From assembly GCF_030411955.1 (NCBI RefSeq), contig NZ_JASNRA010000027.1:1-63045 (forward strand): a stretch of 63,045 nucleotides of DNA, in the 5' to 3' direction. Below the pieces are notes generated by a model. The model was given only the letters and a program-made list of their open reading frames with translations, was not told the origin of the DNA and made no database searches. The position numbers were made by a program, and so were the translations under genes. Within the stretch, counting starts at the first letter, position 1, and every line of letters starts with the position of its first letter. Shown piece after piece: positions 38,428-48,609 of this stretch. This DNA comes from Massilia sp. YIM B02443 (lineage in GTDB: Bacteria > Pseudomonadota > Gammaproteobacteria > Burkholderiales > Burkholderiaceae_D).

Positions 38428-40508
38428 CCTGGAGTCCGACCCGTTTGCGCGCCCAGCTGATGCACGAGGAAGGTATAGGTCAGCGCCCACATGCGCGCGG
38501 TCTGTTCGTTGTCGGCCGCGCCGGCGTGGCCGCCCTCGGTGTTTTCCCAGTACAGCACGTCGTGGCCCTCGTCCAGCATGCGCGCCGCCATCTTGCGCGC
38601 ATGGCCCGGATGCACGCGGTCGTCGCGGGTCGAGGTGGTGAACAGCACCCGCGGGTAGCGCGTACCGGGGCGCAGGTTGTGGTACGGCGAGTAACGCGCC
38701 AGGTAGGCCCAGTCATCGGGATCGTCCGGGTCGCCGTATTCTCCCATCCACGAGGCGCCGGCCAGCAGTTCGTGGTAGCGCCGCATGTCGAGCAGCGGCA
38801 CCTGGCACACCACGGCGCCGAACAGTTCCGGGCGCTGGGTCAGCGCCGCGCCCACCAGCAGGCCGCCATTGCTGCCGCCCATGATGCCCAGCTGCGCGGC
38901 GGTGGTGACGCCGCGCTTGACCAGATCGTCGCCGACGGCCAGGAAATCGTCGAAGGCGCGCTGGCGGTGCTGGCGCAGCGCGGCCTGGTGCCAGCGCGGA
39001 CCGAATTCGCCGCCGCCGCGGATATTCGCCAGCACGTAGGTGCCGCCCTGATCCAGCCAGGCGGCGCCGGTCATGCCGCTGTAGAAGGGTTTGAGCGAGA
39101 CCTCGAAGCCGCCGTAGCCGTACAGCAGGGTGGGGTTTGGCGCGCCGGGGCCGGCGCCGCGGCGGGTGACGACGAAGTAGGGCACCGGCGTGCCGTCTGC
39201 AGAAATCGCCGTGTGCTGGGCCACGTCGTAGGGTGCGGCGTCAAAAAAGGCCGGCATCGATTTCAATGGCGTGCGCGTGTCGCTGCCCGCGCTCATCAGG
39301 TACAGGGTGGTCGGGTGCAGGAAGTCGGTGACGGTCAGGAAGTAGTCGTCCGAGTTGTCGGAGTCGAGCGCTGCCACGCCCAGCGCGCCGAAGGCCGGCA
39401 CGTCGACGTCGCGCCGCGTCCACGCTGTGCCGTCGACGCGTTGCAGCTCCACCACGCGGTTCTTGACGTTGTCGAGCACCGTCAGCAGCAGGGCGTTTTT
39501 GGTCACCGAGACGCCGTCGAGCGAGGTGGCCGGCGTCGGCTCGAACAACACCTCGAACGCGCGTTCGCCGGCCAGGAAGGCGTCGAAACCGGTGGCCAGC
39601 AGTGCGCCCTGCGGGTAAGTCTTGCCGCCGACTTCCCAGTCCGAACGCAGCTCGATCACCAGCTGGTCGCGCAGCGCGAAGGCGTTGGCGTCCTGCGGCT
39701 TGTCGATCCGGATCAGCTCATCGTCGCGGCGCAAAAACAGTTCGCTGGAGTAGAAATCGATCTGGCGCTGGATGAAGGCGCGTTCCCAGCCGGGCGTGTT
39801 GTCCTGGTGGCCGGAGGCGGCCAGGTCGTCTTCGGCCGCTTCGTAGACCGTTTTGGCGTCGGCCAGCGGCGTGCCGCGGCGCCACTCCTTGACGATGCGC
39901 GGGTAGCCGGATTCGGTCAGGCTGCCGGGGCCGAAGTCGGTGCCGACGTACAGGCGATCGCGGTCGATCCAGGACACGTCGCTCTTCGCTTCCGGCAGCG
40001 TGAAGCCATCCGCCACGAAGGCGCGGGCGGCCAGGTCGAACTCGCGCACCACGTGGGCGTCGCCGCCGCCGCGCGACAGCGACACCAGGCAGCGTTCGCC
40101 GTGCGGCTCGAGCCAGGCGACGCCGGCCCAGACCCAGTTTTCATCCTCGTCGCGCGCCAGCAGGTCGAGGTCGAGCACCGTCTCCCACTGCGGCGCCGGC
40201 TTGTGGTATTCGTCGAGCGTGGTGCGGCGCCAGATGCCGCGCGCGTGGTTGGCGTCGCGCCAGAAGTTGTAGCACAGGCCGTCGTGCACGCCGACGTAGG
40301 GAATCTTTTCGCTGGAGTCGAGGATCGCTTTCAGGCGCGCGCGCAGCGGCGCGAAGCCGGGACGGCCTTCCAGCTCGGCTTCGGCGGCGGCGTTGCGTTC
40401 GGCCACCCAGGCGCGCGCCCGTTCGCCGTCGATCTCTTCCAGCCACAGGTAAGGGTCGTGGTGCGGGTCGTCGTGCGGGTCGTCGTGCGCTTCGTTCGGC
40501 TGTTGCAT
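38424..40508 (-). CDS. Prolyl oligopeptidase family serine peptidase (S9)
   Basis: About 694 residues: N-terminal seven-bladed propeller and C-terminal alpha/beta hydrolase. Catalytic Ser in GIMGGSNGGLLVG, Asp in STRDDRVHPGH and His in NTEGGHAGAAD. GYGGFEVSLKPFYSG and RGGGEFGPRWH are S9A signatures. I start at 40508 (MQQPNEA), because GAGGA lies at proper distance; the ATG at 40535 has no ribosome site. The N-terminus has a DDPHDDPHHDP run. No signal peptide, so it is cytosolic, cleaving short Pro-containing peptides. Three members of this strand's neighbourhood are divergent from it, including the CHASE kinase. Confidence 0.93.
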   Translation of the reverse strand: MQQPNEAHDDPHDDPHHDPYLWLEEIDGERARAWVAERNAAAEAELEGRPGFAPLRARLKAILDSSEKIPYVGVHDGLCYNFWRDANHARGIWRRTTLDEYHKPAPQWETVLDLDLLARDEDENWVWAGVAWLEPHGERCLVSLSRGGGDAHVVREFDLAARAFVADGFTLPEAKSDVSWIDRDRLYVGTDFGPGSLTESGYPRIVKEWRRGTPLADAKTVYEAAEDDLAASGHQDNTPGWERAFIQRQIDFYSSELFLRRDDELIRIDKPQDANAFALRDQLVIELRSDWEVGGKTYPQGALLATGFDAFLAGERAFEVLFEPTPATSLDGVSVTKNALLLTVLDNVKNRVVELQRVDGTAWTRRDVDVPAFGALGVAALDSDNSDDYFLTVTDFLHPTTLYLMSAGSDTRTPLKSMPAFFDAAPYDVAQHTAISADGTPVPYFVVTRRGAGPGAPNPTLLYGYGGFEVSLKPFYSGMTGAAWLDQGGTYVLANIRGGGEFGPRWHQAALRQHRQRAFDDFLAVGDDLVKRGVTTAAQLGIMGGSNGGLLVGAALTQRPELFGAVVCQVPLLDMRRYHELLAGASWMGEYGDPDDPDDWAYLARYSPYHNLRPGTRYPRVLFTTSTRDDRVHPGHARKMAARMLDEGHDVLYWENTEGGHAGAADNEQTARMWALTYTFLVHQLGAQTGRTPG

Positions 40509-40615
40509 GCTGTCCTCGTCAGTGCGTGTGTCCATACATTCATTCGTTGCGCGCCAGGCCGGCGCGCCGCCATACTAACAATTTTGCGAAGCGGGCATCG
40601 TCCGCCAGGGATAGC

Positions 40616-43600
40616 ATGAAGCGAACCACTGCGCGCATCACCAGACGGGTGAAGTCCCGGGTCCAGTCCGGCCTCCAGCGTGTCGGACGCACCGTCGCGT
40701 TGCTGGCGAGCGGGATGCTGCTGGCGCTGGCGGTCGGGCTGCTGCTGTTCGCGGTCAGCGCGCGCAGCATCGAGGACGACGCCCGGCTGCGCTTCGACAA
40801 CGAGGCGCGCGGCATCCAGGAGCGGCTCGACAGCGCGATCGCGTCCTACGGCCGCGCCGTGCGCGGCGTGGTGGCGCTGCACGCGGCCGGCAACGCCGAC
40901 GGCCCGCCCGAGCGCGACGCCTTCCAGCGCTACGTGGCGGCGCTCGATATCGCACGCGATTATCCGGCGATCGAGGGCGTCAACTTCGCTACCCACGTGC
41001 CGGACAGGGAGCGCGACGCCTTCGTCGCCGGCATGCGCCGTGCCGGCGACCCGGACTTCGACATCCGGCCGGCCGGGCGCCGCGCCTATTACGAAGTGGT
41101 CAGCTACGAATATCCGCACGACCCGTCGAACCGCCGCCTGGGCATCGACATGGCCGCCAACCCGGCGGTGGCCGCGACCCTGGCGCACGCGCGCGACAGC
41201 GGCGGCATGAGCGCCTCGGGCCAGCCGATGTACCTGCGCCACCCGACCCCGCACATCGCGATCGGCATGCGCCTGCCGGTGTACCGCGGCGGAACGCTGC
41301 CGCCCGACGTCGAGGCGCGCCGCGCCGCCTTCGTCGGCACGGTCGGCGTCGCGTTCTCGGTGCAGGAACTGGTCAGCGGGGCGCTCGGTTCGCTGGAAGC
41401 GCGGCCGCTGCGCATGAGCCTCTACGGTTCCACCGCGCCGTATGCCGCGGGGACGCCAGCGGCGCCGGCGGCGGGCGACCGGCTGCTCGACGGCCCCGAG
41501 GTGCGCGCCGGCGCGCCCGATCCTGCGACCCATTTCGTCAGCGTGCAAGGCGTGAACTTCGCCGGCAGCCAGTGGAAGGCGCACATCTCGGCGCGCAAGG
41601 ACGCGATGCTGGTCGGCTTGTCGCGCCACCTGCCGTGGGCCGCATTCGTGGCCGGCAGCGGCGCCACGCTGCTGGTGTACGTGCTGTTCCTGGCGCAGTG
41701 GCGCTCGCGCCGGGCCGCCGACCAGCAACGCCTGCTGCTCGACACGGTGCTCGACAACCTGGACGCCGAGGTCTACCTGAAGGACGACGCGCGCCGCATT
41801 CGCTACCTCAACGCCAAGGGCGCCAACGCGCTTGGGCGTCCGGCCGCGGAACTGATCGGCCTGCGCGACGTGGAGGCGATGCCGCCGGCGCAGGCCGACG
41901 CCGCCTGGGAGCACGAGCGCGCCATCCTGGAAGGCGGCAGCCGCAGCACGGTGCAGGTGGAGCAGGCTGCCCCCACGGATGGGGGGGGCGCGCGCCAGCT
42001 GTGGAGCGTGCGCGTGCCGCTGCAGGTGGGCGAGGACCCGGCGGTGCTGTGCGTCTCGACCGACGTCAGCGAGCTGCACCGGCTCAAGGCGCGGGCGGAT
42101 GCCGCCAGCAAGGCCAAGAGCGACTTCCTGTCCAACATGAGCCACGAGATCCGCACCCCGATGAACAGCATCATCGGCATGACCCACCTGGCGCTGAACG
42201 CCGCGCCCGACCCGCGCCAGCGCGACTACCTGGAAAAGATCTACCACTCGGGCCAGCACCTGCTGGGCATCATCAACGACATCCTCGACTTTTCCAAGAT
42301 CGAGGCGGGGATGCTGGAGCTGCGCCGCGAGACCTTCATGGTCGACGCCCTGATGCGCAACGTCGAAGTGCAGCTGGGCGCGCAGGCGGCGGCCAAGGGC
42401 CTCGGCTTCGACGTCGAGATCGCGCCCGAACTGATGCGGCCCCTGTGCGGCGACGTGCTGCGGCTGGAGCAGGTCTTGATCAACTTCGCCGGCAACGCCG
42501 TCAAGTTCTCGGAACGCGGCCGCATCAAGCTGCGCGCCCATCTGGCGCGCGCCTTCGGACCGGAAGTGCTGGTGCGCTTCGAGGTGCAGGACCGCGGCAT
42601 CGGCATCGCGCCCGACGCGCTGCCGCAGCTGTTCACGCCATTCCAGCAGGCCGACCCCTCGGCCACGCGCCGCCACGGCGGCACCGGCTTAGGGCTCGCC
42701 ATCAGCCGCCAGCTGGCCGAACTCATGGGCGGTGAAGTCGGCGTGACCAGCGACCCGGGCAGCGGCAGCACCTTCTGGTTCACCGCGCGCCTGTCGCTCG
42801 AAGACCGCGCCGCCATCGTCGGCCTGGGCGCCGCGCCGGCGCCGGCGATCGCGCGCCTGGACGAGTGCGCGGTGCTGCTGGTCGAGGACAACCCGTTCAA
42901 CCAGCAGGTGGCGCGCGAGCTGCTCGAGCAGGCCGGGGCCGACGTCACGGTCGCAGGAGACGGCGCCCAGGCGCTGGAAGCGATGGCCAGGGCGGCGATG
43001 GCGGGCACGCGCTTCGACTGCGTGCTGATGGACGTGCAGATGCCGGTGATGGACGGGCTGGAAGCGACGCGCCGCATCCGCGCCAATGCGGCGCTGAAGG
43101 ACACGCTGGTGGTGGCGATGACGGCCAACGCCGGCGTCGACGACCGCGCGCGCTGCCTGGAGGCGGGCATGAACGAGTTTCTGGCCAAGCCGGTGGTGCC
43201 GGAACTGCTGGCCGCCACCATTGCGCGCTGCCTTGGGCGCACCACGGCGCCGGTGCCGGATGTGGCAATGAAGTCGGCTACTTCCTCCGGCGCTGGCGCC
43301 AATGCGGTGACCGGCGGCGCCGACGTGCTCGATCTGGCGCGGCTGGCCGCCACTGCCGGTGGCGATACTGATCGCATGCGCAAGTACGCCTACCTGTTCC
43401 TGGAGACGGCGCGCGATAACCTGGGTGGGATCGAGGAGGCGCTGGCGGGTGGGGATCTGACGCACACGGCCAGCCTGGCGCATCAGCTCAAGTCGGCGGC
43501 GCGGGCGGTGGGGGCGCTGGGGTTCGGCGACGTGTGCGAGGACCTGGAGGCGCAGCCGGGGCGGATGGGGCAGGGGGATGGCGGGACGGTTGCAGTGGCT

Positions 43601-43708
43601 GGCACGGCGCAGGCGAGGGCGCTGGTGGCACGGCTTCGTGCTTTGTTATTGCGGATCGAGCGCGAAGTGTCGGCGCAGTTCGGGTGCAGGGCTAGCGATG
43701 GGCGATAA
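40616..43708 (+). CDS. CHASE-domain hybrid histidine kinase (CHASE-PAS-HisKA-HATPase-REC-HPt)
   Basis: About 1030 residues. A transmembrane helix (about 25-45) precedes a periplasmic CHASE domain (about 70-280; GVNFATHVPDRERDAF, YEVVSYEYP), then a second helix (about 345-362), PAS (about 370-485), HisKA (FLSNMSHEIRTPMNSIIGM, His near 509), HATPase_c (GGTGLGLAISRQLAELMGGEV), a receiver (LLVEDNPFNQQVA, Asp in LMDVQMPVMDG near 804) and an HPt domain (AHQLKSAARAVGALG, His near 956). It is a complete internal phosphorelay, with an external response regulator needed for output. The start at 40616 has AGGGA upstream. Confidence 0.93.
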   Translation: MKRTTARITRRVKSRVQSGLQRVGRTVALLASGMLLALAVGLLLFAVSARSIEDDARLRFDNEARGIQERLDSAIASYGRAVRGVVALHAAGNADGPPERDAFQRYVAALDIARDYPAIEGVNFATHVPDRERDAFVAGMRRAGDPDFDIRPAGRRAYYEVVSYEYPHDPSNRRLGIDMAANPAVAATLAHARDSGGMSASGQPMYLRHPTPHIAIGMRLPVYRGGTLPPDVEARRAAFVGTVGVAFSVQELVSGALGSLEARPLRMSLYGSTAPYAAGTPAAPAAGDRLLDGPEVRAGAPDPATHFVSVQGVNFAGSQWKAHISARKDAMLVGLSRHLPWAAFVAGSGATLLVYVLFLAQWRSRRAADQQRLLLDTVLDNLDAEVYLKDDARRIRYLNAKGANALGRPAAELIGLRDVEAMPPAQADAAWEHERAILEGGSRSTVQVEQAAPTDGGGARQLWSVRVPLQVGEDPAVLCVSTDVSELHRLKARADAASKAKSDFLSNMSHEIRTPMNSIIGMTHLALNAAPDPRQRDYLEKIYHSGQHLLGIINDILDFSKIEAGMLELRRETFMVDALMRNVEVQLGAQAAAKGLGFDVEIAPELMRPLCGDVLRLEQVLINFAGNAVKFSERGRIKLRAHLARAFGPEVLVRFEVQDRGIGIAPDALPQLFTPFQQADPSATRRHGGTGLGLAISRQLAELMGGEVGVTSDPGSGSTFWFTARLSLEDRAAIVGLGAAPAPAIARLDECAVLLVEDNPFNQQVARELLEQAGADVTVAGDGAQALEAMARAAMAGTRFDCVLMDVQMPVMDGLEATRRIRANAALKDTLVVAMTANAGVDDRARCLEAGMNEFLAKPVVPELLAATIARCLGRTTAPVPDVAMKSATSSGAGANAVTGGADVLDLARLAATAGGDTDRMRKYAYLFLETARDNLGGIEEALAGGDLTHTASLAHQLKSAARAVGALGFGDVCEDLEAQPGRMGQGDGGTVAVAGTAQARALVARLRALLLRIEREVSAQFGCRASDGR

Positions 43709-43843
43709 AGGTGATTAACGCTGATCGGACGAGGAAATCCATTGCCGTGGCCAGGCTCGACAATTGGACACAAGCTCGGCAATTTTGACGACAGGAATGG
43801 CAGCATTCTTACGCGATACGCGTACCACGTTTACACTTGCTGG

Positions 43844-44359
43844 ATGACAATCGAGATTCGACCTGCCCGCGTGACTGAACGCCTGATCGTACGGAACCTG
43901 ATGGAACTGTACCAGCATGACTTTTCCGAACTCGACGGCACTGATCTGGACGAGCATGGCCAATACGGGTATGACGACCTGGACTGCTTCTGGATCAACT
44001 CGGGATGGTCGGCTTACATAATCAAGGTCGACGATCGGTGGGTGGGATTCGTCCTGACCAACGATGAAGTTCAAACGCCCGGTAATACACGCGCCATCGT
44101 CGAGTTCTTCGTCGTTCGTAAATACCGTGGGCGCGGGGTTGGCAGGGAGGCGGCGCAACTCATCATGAGCAGGCAGCCGGCCAAATGGGAAATTCGCGTT
44201 ATCGAAAGTAATACGGCGGCTCAACAGTTTTGGGGATCATTGATGAACGCCGTATGGCCCGCGAAGCATCAGATCGCATTCGTGGACAACGAACAGTGGC
44301 ACGGTCCCATCTTCTCTGTCGACACGAACGTCGCGACGCCGTTTGACGCAGCAGAGTAG
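43844..44359 (+). CDS. GNAT family N-acetyltransferase
   Basis: 171 residues. The acetyl-CoA pyrophosphate loop is FFVVRKYRGRGVGREAAQLIM (motif A, R/Q-x-x-G-x-G/A). The C-terminal FDNEQWHGPIF-like end is unusual but not diagnostic. The substrate is unknown. The ATG at 43844 is chosen because homology begins there (MTIEIRPARVTERLIV). Base composition is lower than its neighbours: 34/60 and 33/60 GC on the two lines 43861-43920 and 43921-43980, so acquisition from elsewhere is possible. Confidence 0.85.
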   Translation: MTIEIRPARVTERLIVRNLMELYQHDFSELDGTDLDEHGQYGYDDLDCFWINSGWSAYIIKVDDRWVGFVLTNDEVQTPGNTRAIVEFFVVRKYRGRGVGREAAQLIMSRQPAKWEIRVIESNTAAQQFWGSLMNAVWPAKHQIAFVDNEQWHGPIFSVDTNVATPFDAAE

Positions 44360-44443
44360 CAAACTACGCCAGCGCACCCGAGGCTGCCCACGGGTTCCTC
44401 CGACGCGTAATAGAATGCCTGCTCGTCAACCCACGTTCATCCC

Positions 44444-45058
44444 ATGTCGATCCATTTCTACGAACCACGCCAAGGCCACGGACTCCCCCACGATCCCTTC
44501 AACGCCATCGTCGGCCCGCGTCCGATCGGCTGGATCTCGTCGCTGAGCCAGTCCGGCGTCCTGAACCTCGCCCCATACAGCTTCTTCAACGCCTTCAACT
44601 ACATCCCGCCCATCGTCGGCTTCGCCAGCATCGGCGAAAAGGACACGCTGCGCAATGTCCAGGAAACCGGGCAATTCGTCTGGAACCTGGCGACCCGCCC
44701 ATTGGCCGAAGCCATGAACGCCAGCTGCGCCGCTGTCTCCCCGGAAGTCGATGAATTCGCGCTGGCCGGACTCACGCCCGCGCCGTCGCGCCTGGTCAAG
44801 CCGCCGCGCGTCGAGGAAAGCCCGGTATCGTTCGAATGCCAGGTCACGCAGATCATCCAGCTGCAGCGCGCCGATGGCGACACGGTACCGACCTGGCTGG
44901 TCCTGGGTGAAGTCGTCGGCGTGCACATCGCGCAGGGTTCGCTCAAGGACGGCATCTATGACACCGCCGCCGCCGGCCACATCCTGCGTGGTGGTGGCCC
45001 GGCCGATTACTTCTCGATCGGCCCCGAGCAGCTGTTCCAGATGCACCGCCCGCGCTAG
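44444..45058 (+). CDS. Flavin reductase family protein (FMN-binding split barrel)
   Basis: 204 residues. The split-barrel flavin-binding fold is indicated by AIVGPRPIGWISSLSQSGVLNLAPYSFFNAFNYIPPIVGFAS, the standard signature, and FVWNLATRPLAEAMNASC. Members reduce FMN with NAD(P)H for partner oxygenases or act as flavoproteins. No oxygenase gene is adjacent; the aryl-CoA hydroxylase at 7.5 kb is far away. It is a stand-alone gene ahead of the recCBD operon. Confidence 0.88.
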   Translation: MSIHFYEPRQGHGLPHDPFNAIVGPRPIGWISSLSQSGVLNLAPYSFFNAFNYIPPIVGFASIGEKDTLRNVQETGQFVWNLATRPLAEAMNASCAAVSPEVDEFALAGLTPAPSRLVKPPRVEESPVSFECQVTQIIQLQRADGDTVPTWLVLGEVVGVHIAQGSLKDGIYDTAAAGHILRGGGPADYFSIGPEQLFQMHRPR

Positions 45059-45080
45059 CCACCAACAAACGAAATGGCCC

Positions 45081-45108
45081 ACGTCCGCGCCGCGCCGGCA
45101 GCGGACGT
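45081..45108. terminator. Hairpin after the flavin reductase gene
   Basis: ACGTCCGC (45081-45088) pairs perfectly with GCGGACGT (45101-45108) around a 12-base GC-rich loop, 22 bases after the stop. There is no U tract directly after it, so it is only a possible terminator. Confidence 0.4.
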
Positions 45109-45219
45109 AACCGCAATCAAAAGCCCCCTCGCAAGGCTGAGCCAAGCTTTCGCTGACCCGCCAAACTTGGTATCCTGTGGCCCCAGCTCGACGGCATCCT
45201 CCCGCACCCAATCACTCGC

Positions 45220-48200
45220 ATGTCTTCCCCTATCTCTCCCGGCCTGCTGATCCTCCATGGCAACCAGATGGAGCTGCTGCGCAGCGCCGTGTTCGACTGG
45301 CTGCGCAACCATCCGCTCGATCCCTTGGAAGAAGAAGTCTTCCTGGTGCAATCGAACGGCGTCGCCGAATGGCTCAAGATCGCGCTGGCCGAGGAACTCG
45401 GCGTGTGCGCCGCCACCCGCGTGGCGCTGCCCGCGCGCTTCATGTGGGAAGCCTATCGCGGCATGCTTGGGCGCGAGCGGGTGCCCACGCGCGCGCCGTT
45501 CGACAAGGATCCGCTCACCTGGCGTCTGATGCGCCTGCTGCCCACGCTGTTGCAGCAGGACGGCTACGAACCGCTGGCGCGCTTCCTGGCCGACGGCGAC
45601 GCCGAGCGCCGGCTGCAGCTGGCCGAGCGCGTGGCCGACCTGTACGACCAGTACCAGGTGTACCGCGCCGACTGGCTGCAGGACTGGGCCGAGGGCCGCG
45701 ACGTGCTGCGGCGCGCCGTGGGCGAACCGCTGCCGCTGGCGCCCGAGCAGCGCTGGCAGGCCTGCCTGTGGCGCGCGATCCACGAGAGCCTGCCGCCCGA
45801 GCAGCGCTGGAGCGGCCGCGCCACCATCCATGCGCAGTTTTTGTCGGCGGTCGAGCAGGACTTCCCGCCGGCCAGCCGCCTGCCGCGCCGGGTGGTGCTG
45901 TTCGGGATGTCGACCCTGCCGTATCAGACGCTGCAGGCGATCGCCGCGCTGGCGCGCCACACGCAGGTGCTGTTCGCCGTGCCGAATCCGTGCCGCTTCT
46001 ATTGGGGCGACATCATCGAAGGGCGCGAGCTGCTGAAGGCCGCGCGCCGGCGCCAGCCTCTGCGCGACGGCGCAGATCTCGGCGCGATCCCGATCGAGGA
46101 ACTGCACGCGCACAGCCATCCGCTGCTCGCAAGCTGGGGGCGGCAGGGCCGCGACTTCGTGCGCATGCTCGACGAATTCGACAACCAACTCGGCGAAGAG
46201 CAGGGCGACAACGCCCACATGCGGGTCGACCTGTTCGCCGACGACGATGGCGCCACGCTGCTGGCGCAGGCTCAGGCCGCGGTGCGCGACCTGGTGCCGC
46301 TGTCCGAGCATCCGCACGTGCCGCCACTGCCGGACGACCGCTCGATCGAGTTCCACGTCACCCACAGCGTGCAGCGCGAAGTCGAGGTGCTGCACGACCA
46401 GCTGCTGTCCTGGTTCGCCGACGATCCGACACTGCGTCCGCGCGACGTGGTGGTGATGGTGCCCGACATCGACACCTTCTCGCCGGCGATCCACGCGGTG
46501 TTCGACCAGCATCGTGGTACCGACCCGCGCCACATCCCGTTCGAGATCGGCGACGTGCGCGATCGCAGCGTCAACCCGCTGCTGGTGTCGCTCGAATGGC
46601 TGCTGCGCCTGCCGCAGCAGCGCTGCCGCCAGAGCGAGGTGCGCGACCTGCTGGACGTGCCGGCGGTGGCGCAGCGCTTCGGCCTGAGCGACGAAGACTT
46701 GCCGATCCTGGGCCGCTGGATCGAAGGCGCCGGCGTGCGCTGGGGCCTGGACCGCGCACACCGCGCCGGCCTGGGACTGGGCATGGCGGGCGAGCAGAAC
46801 GCCTGGATCTTCGGCGTGCGCCGCATGCTGCTCGGCTACGCCAGCGGCGCCGGCGCAAGCTTCGGCGAGATCGAGCCGTATGCCGAAGTCGGTGGCCTGG
46901 ATGCGGCGCTGGCCGGCTCGCTGGCGCAGTTGGTCGACTGCCTGCTCAACTGGCGCGCCGCGCTGGACAAGCCGCGCCGTCCCGCCGAATGGGGCGAAGC
47001 GGCGCGCGAGATGCTGTCGTGCTTCTACGCTGCCAGCGACGAAGCCGACCGCCTGACGCTGGCCAGCTTGAGCGAGGGCCTGCAATGCTGGCTCGAGACC
47101 TGTGATGCCGCCGGCTTCGACGAACCGGTGCCGCTGGCTGTATTGCGCGAAGCCTGGCTGAATGAACTCGACCAGCCGACCCTGAACCACCAGTTCGTGT
47201 CGGGCGGCGTGACCTTCTGCACCCTGATGCCGATGCGCGCGGTGCCGTTCCGCGTGGTGTGCCTGCTGGGCATGAACGACGGCGACTTCCCGCGCCGCGC
47301 GCGCCACTCGGACTTCGACCTGCTGGCGCTGCCGGGCATGGCGCGTCCGGGCGATCGCTCGCGCCGCGACGACGACCGTTACCTGATGCTGGAAGCGCTG
47401 CTGGCTGCGCGCGACAAGTTCTACGTCAGCTGGGTCGGGCGCAATGTGCGCGACAACAGCGAACAGCCGCCGTCCGTGCTGGTGGCGCAGCTGCGCGACT
47501 ACCTGGCCGCCGGTTGGGATCTGGATCTGGACGAGCGCACCACGGAACACGCGCTGCAGCCGTTCAGCCGCCGCTATTTCCAGCGCGGCGGCCTGCTGAC
47601 TTATGCCGGCGAATGGCGCTCGGCCCACGGCGTCGAGGAAGACGCCGTCCTCGACGCCTTGCCGCGGCACGAACTGGAGCCCGACTTCGTGCTCAAGCTG
47701 GGCGAACTGGCCAGCTTCCTGCGCCAGCCGGCGCGTTACTTCTTCCGCCGCCGCCTGGGCGTGGTGTTCGCCGATGCGGTGCAGGTGGGCGAGGACGAAG
47801 AGCCGTTCGCGCTCGACGCGCTCGAACGCTTCCAGATCGAAGACCACCTGCTCGACGACAGCGGCGAGCCGGAACCGATCGACGAAGTGCGCGCCACGCT
47901 GGCCGAACGGGCCGGGCGCCTGGCGCGCGAAGGCGTGCTGCCGATCGGCCTGGTGGGACGCATGTGGCAGGAGCAGCTGGTGAGCTCCCTGGTGCCGGTG
48001 CGCACTGAATGGCTGCGCCTGGGCGCGCGCTTCCCGCAAGCAGCGCCCAAGCTGGCGGTGTCGTTCGAACTCGATGGCGTGCCGCTCGACGACTGGATCG
48101 ACCGCCTGCGCAGCAGCGCGGAAGGGCAGACCGCGTGGCTGATGCAGCTGTCTTCACGCGTGCTGGACCGGGGCGGCAAGCCGCGCGGCGACAAGCTGAT

Positions 48201-48606
48201 CGGCCCATGGCTGCGCCAACTGGCCAGCAGCGCCGCCGGCAGTCCGGTGGCCGGCTACCTGGTGGCGCGCGACGCCGTGGTCGAGATGAAGCCTTTGGCG
48301 CAGGAAGACTCGCTGGCCGTGCTGCGCGACCTGGCGCGCCTGTGGCGCGCCAATATGGACAGCCCGCTGCCGGTGGCCTGCCGCACCGCGCTGGCCCACC
48401 TGGCGGAGGGCGATCCACGCACTGTGTACGACGGCGGCTTCGAGCTGTCCGGCGAGGTCGAGGACCTGTGCCTGGCGCGCCTGTGGCCGGACTTCGACGC
48501 CTTGCGGACGGCCGGCGCTTGGCCCGAACTGGCCGAGGAATTGTATGGACCGCTGGCGCGCTGGATGGATGGCGCACTGACGATCAAACTGCTGCAGGAA
48601 GTGTAA
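45220..48606 (+). CDS. recC: Exodeoxyribonuclease V gamma subunit (RecC)
   Basis: 1128 residues, normal length. It recognises Chi and splits the duplex in the RecBCD complex for double-strand-break repair. It begins GLLILHGNQMELL, the decayed helicase-like start typical of RecC, then PARFMWEAYRGMLG, RVVLFGMSTLPYQTLQAIAALA and FHVTHSVQREVEVLHDQLL. The middle has VVVMVPDIDTFSPAIHAVF and IPFEIGDVRDRSVNPLL. The catalytic helicase residues are lost, as expected for RecC. It is first of recC-recB-recD; recB begins 3 bp after the stop. Confidence 0.95.
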   Translation: MSSPISPGLLILHGNQMELLRSAVFDWLRNHPLDPLEEEVFLVQSNGVAEWLKIALAEELGVCAATRVALPARFMWEAYRGMLGRERVPTRAPFDKDPLTWRLMRLLPTLLQQDGYEPLARFLADGDAERRLQLAERVADLYDQYQVYRADWLQDWAEGRDVLRRAVGEPLPLAPEQRWQACLWRAIHESLPPEQRWSGRATIHAQFLSAVEQDFPPASRLPRRVVLFGMSTLPYQTLQAIAALARHTQVLFAVPNPCRFYWGDIIEGRELLKAARRRQPLRDGADLGAIPIEELHAHSHPLLASWGRQGRDFVRMLDEFDNQLGEEQGDNAHMRVDLFADDDGATLLAQAQAAVRDLVPLSEHPHVPPLPDDRSIEFHVTHSVQREVEVLHDQLLSWFADDPTLRPRDVVVMVPDIDTFSPAIHAVFDQHRGTDPRHIPFEIGDVRDRSVNPLLVSLEWLLRLPQQRCRQSEVRDLLDVPAVAQRFGLSDEDLPILGRWIEGAGVRWGLDRAHRAGLGLGMAGEQNAWIFGVRRMLLGYASGAGASFGEIEPYAEVGGLDAALAGSLAQLVDCLLNWRAALDKPRRPAEWGEAAREMLSCFYAASDEADRLTLASLSEGLQCWLETCDAAGFDEPVPLAVLREAWLNELDQPTLNHQFVSGGVTFCTLMPMRAVPFRVVCLLGMNDGDFPRRARHSDFDLLALPGMARPGDRSRRDDDRYLMLEALLAARDKFYVSWVGRNVRDNSEQPPSVLVAQLRDYLAAGWDLDLDERTTEHALQPFSRRYFQRGGLLTYAGEWRSAHGVEEDAVLDALPRHELEPDFVLKLGELASFLRQPARYFFRRRLGVVFADAVQVGEDEEPFALDALERFQIEDHLLDDSGEPEPIDEVRATLAERAGRLAREGVLPIGLVGRMWQEQLVSSLVPVRTEWLRLGARFPQAAPKLAVSFELDGVPLDDWIDRLRSSAEGQTAWLMQLSSRVLDRGGKPRGDKLIGPWLRQLASSAAGSPVAGYLVARDAVVEMKPLAQEDSLAVLRDLARLWRANMDSPLPVACRTALAHLAEGDPRTVYDGGFELSGEVEDLCLARLWPDFDALRTAGAWPELAEELYGPLARWMDGALTIKLLQEV

Positions 48607-48609
48607 AGC

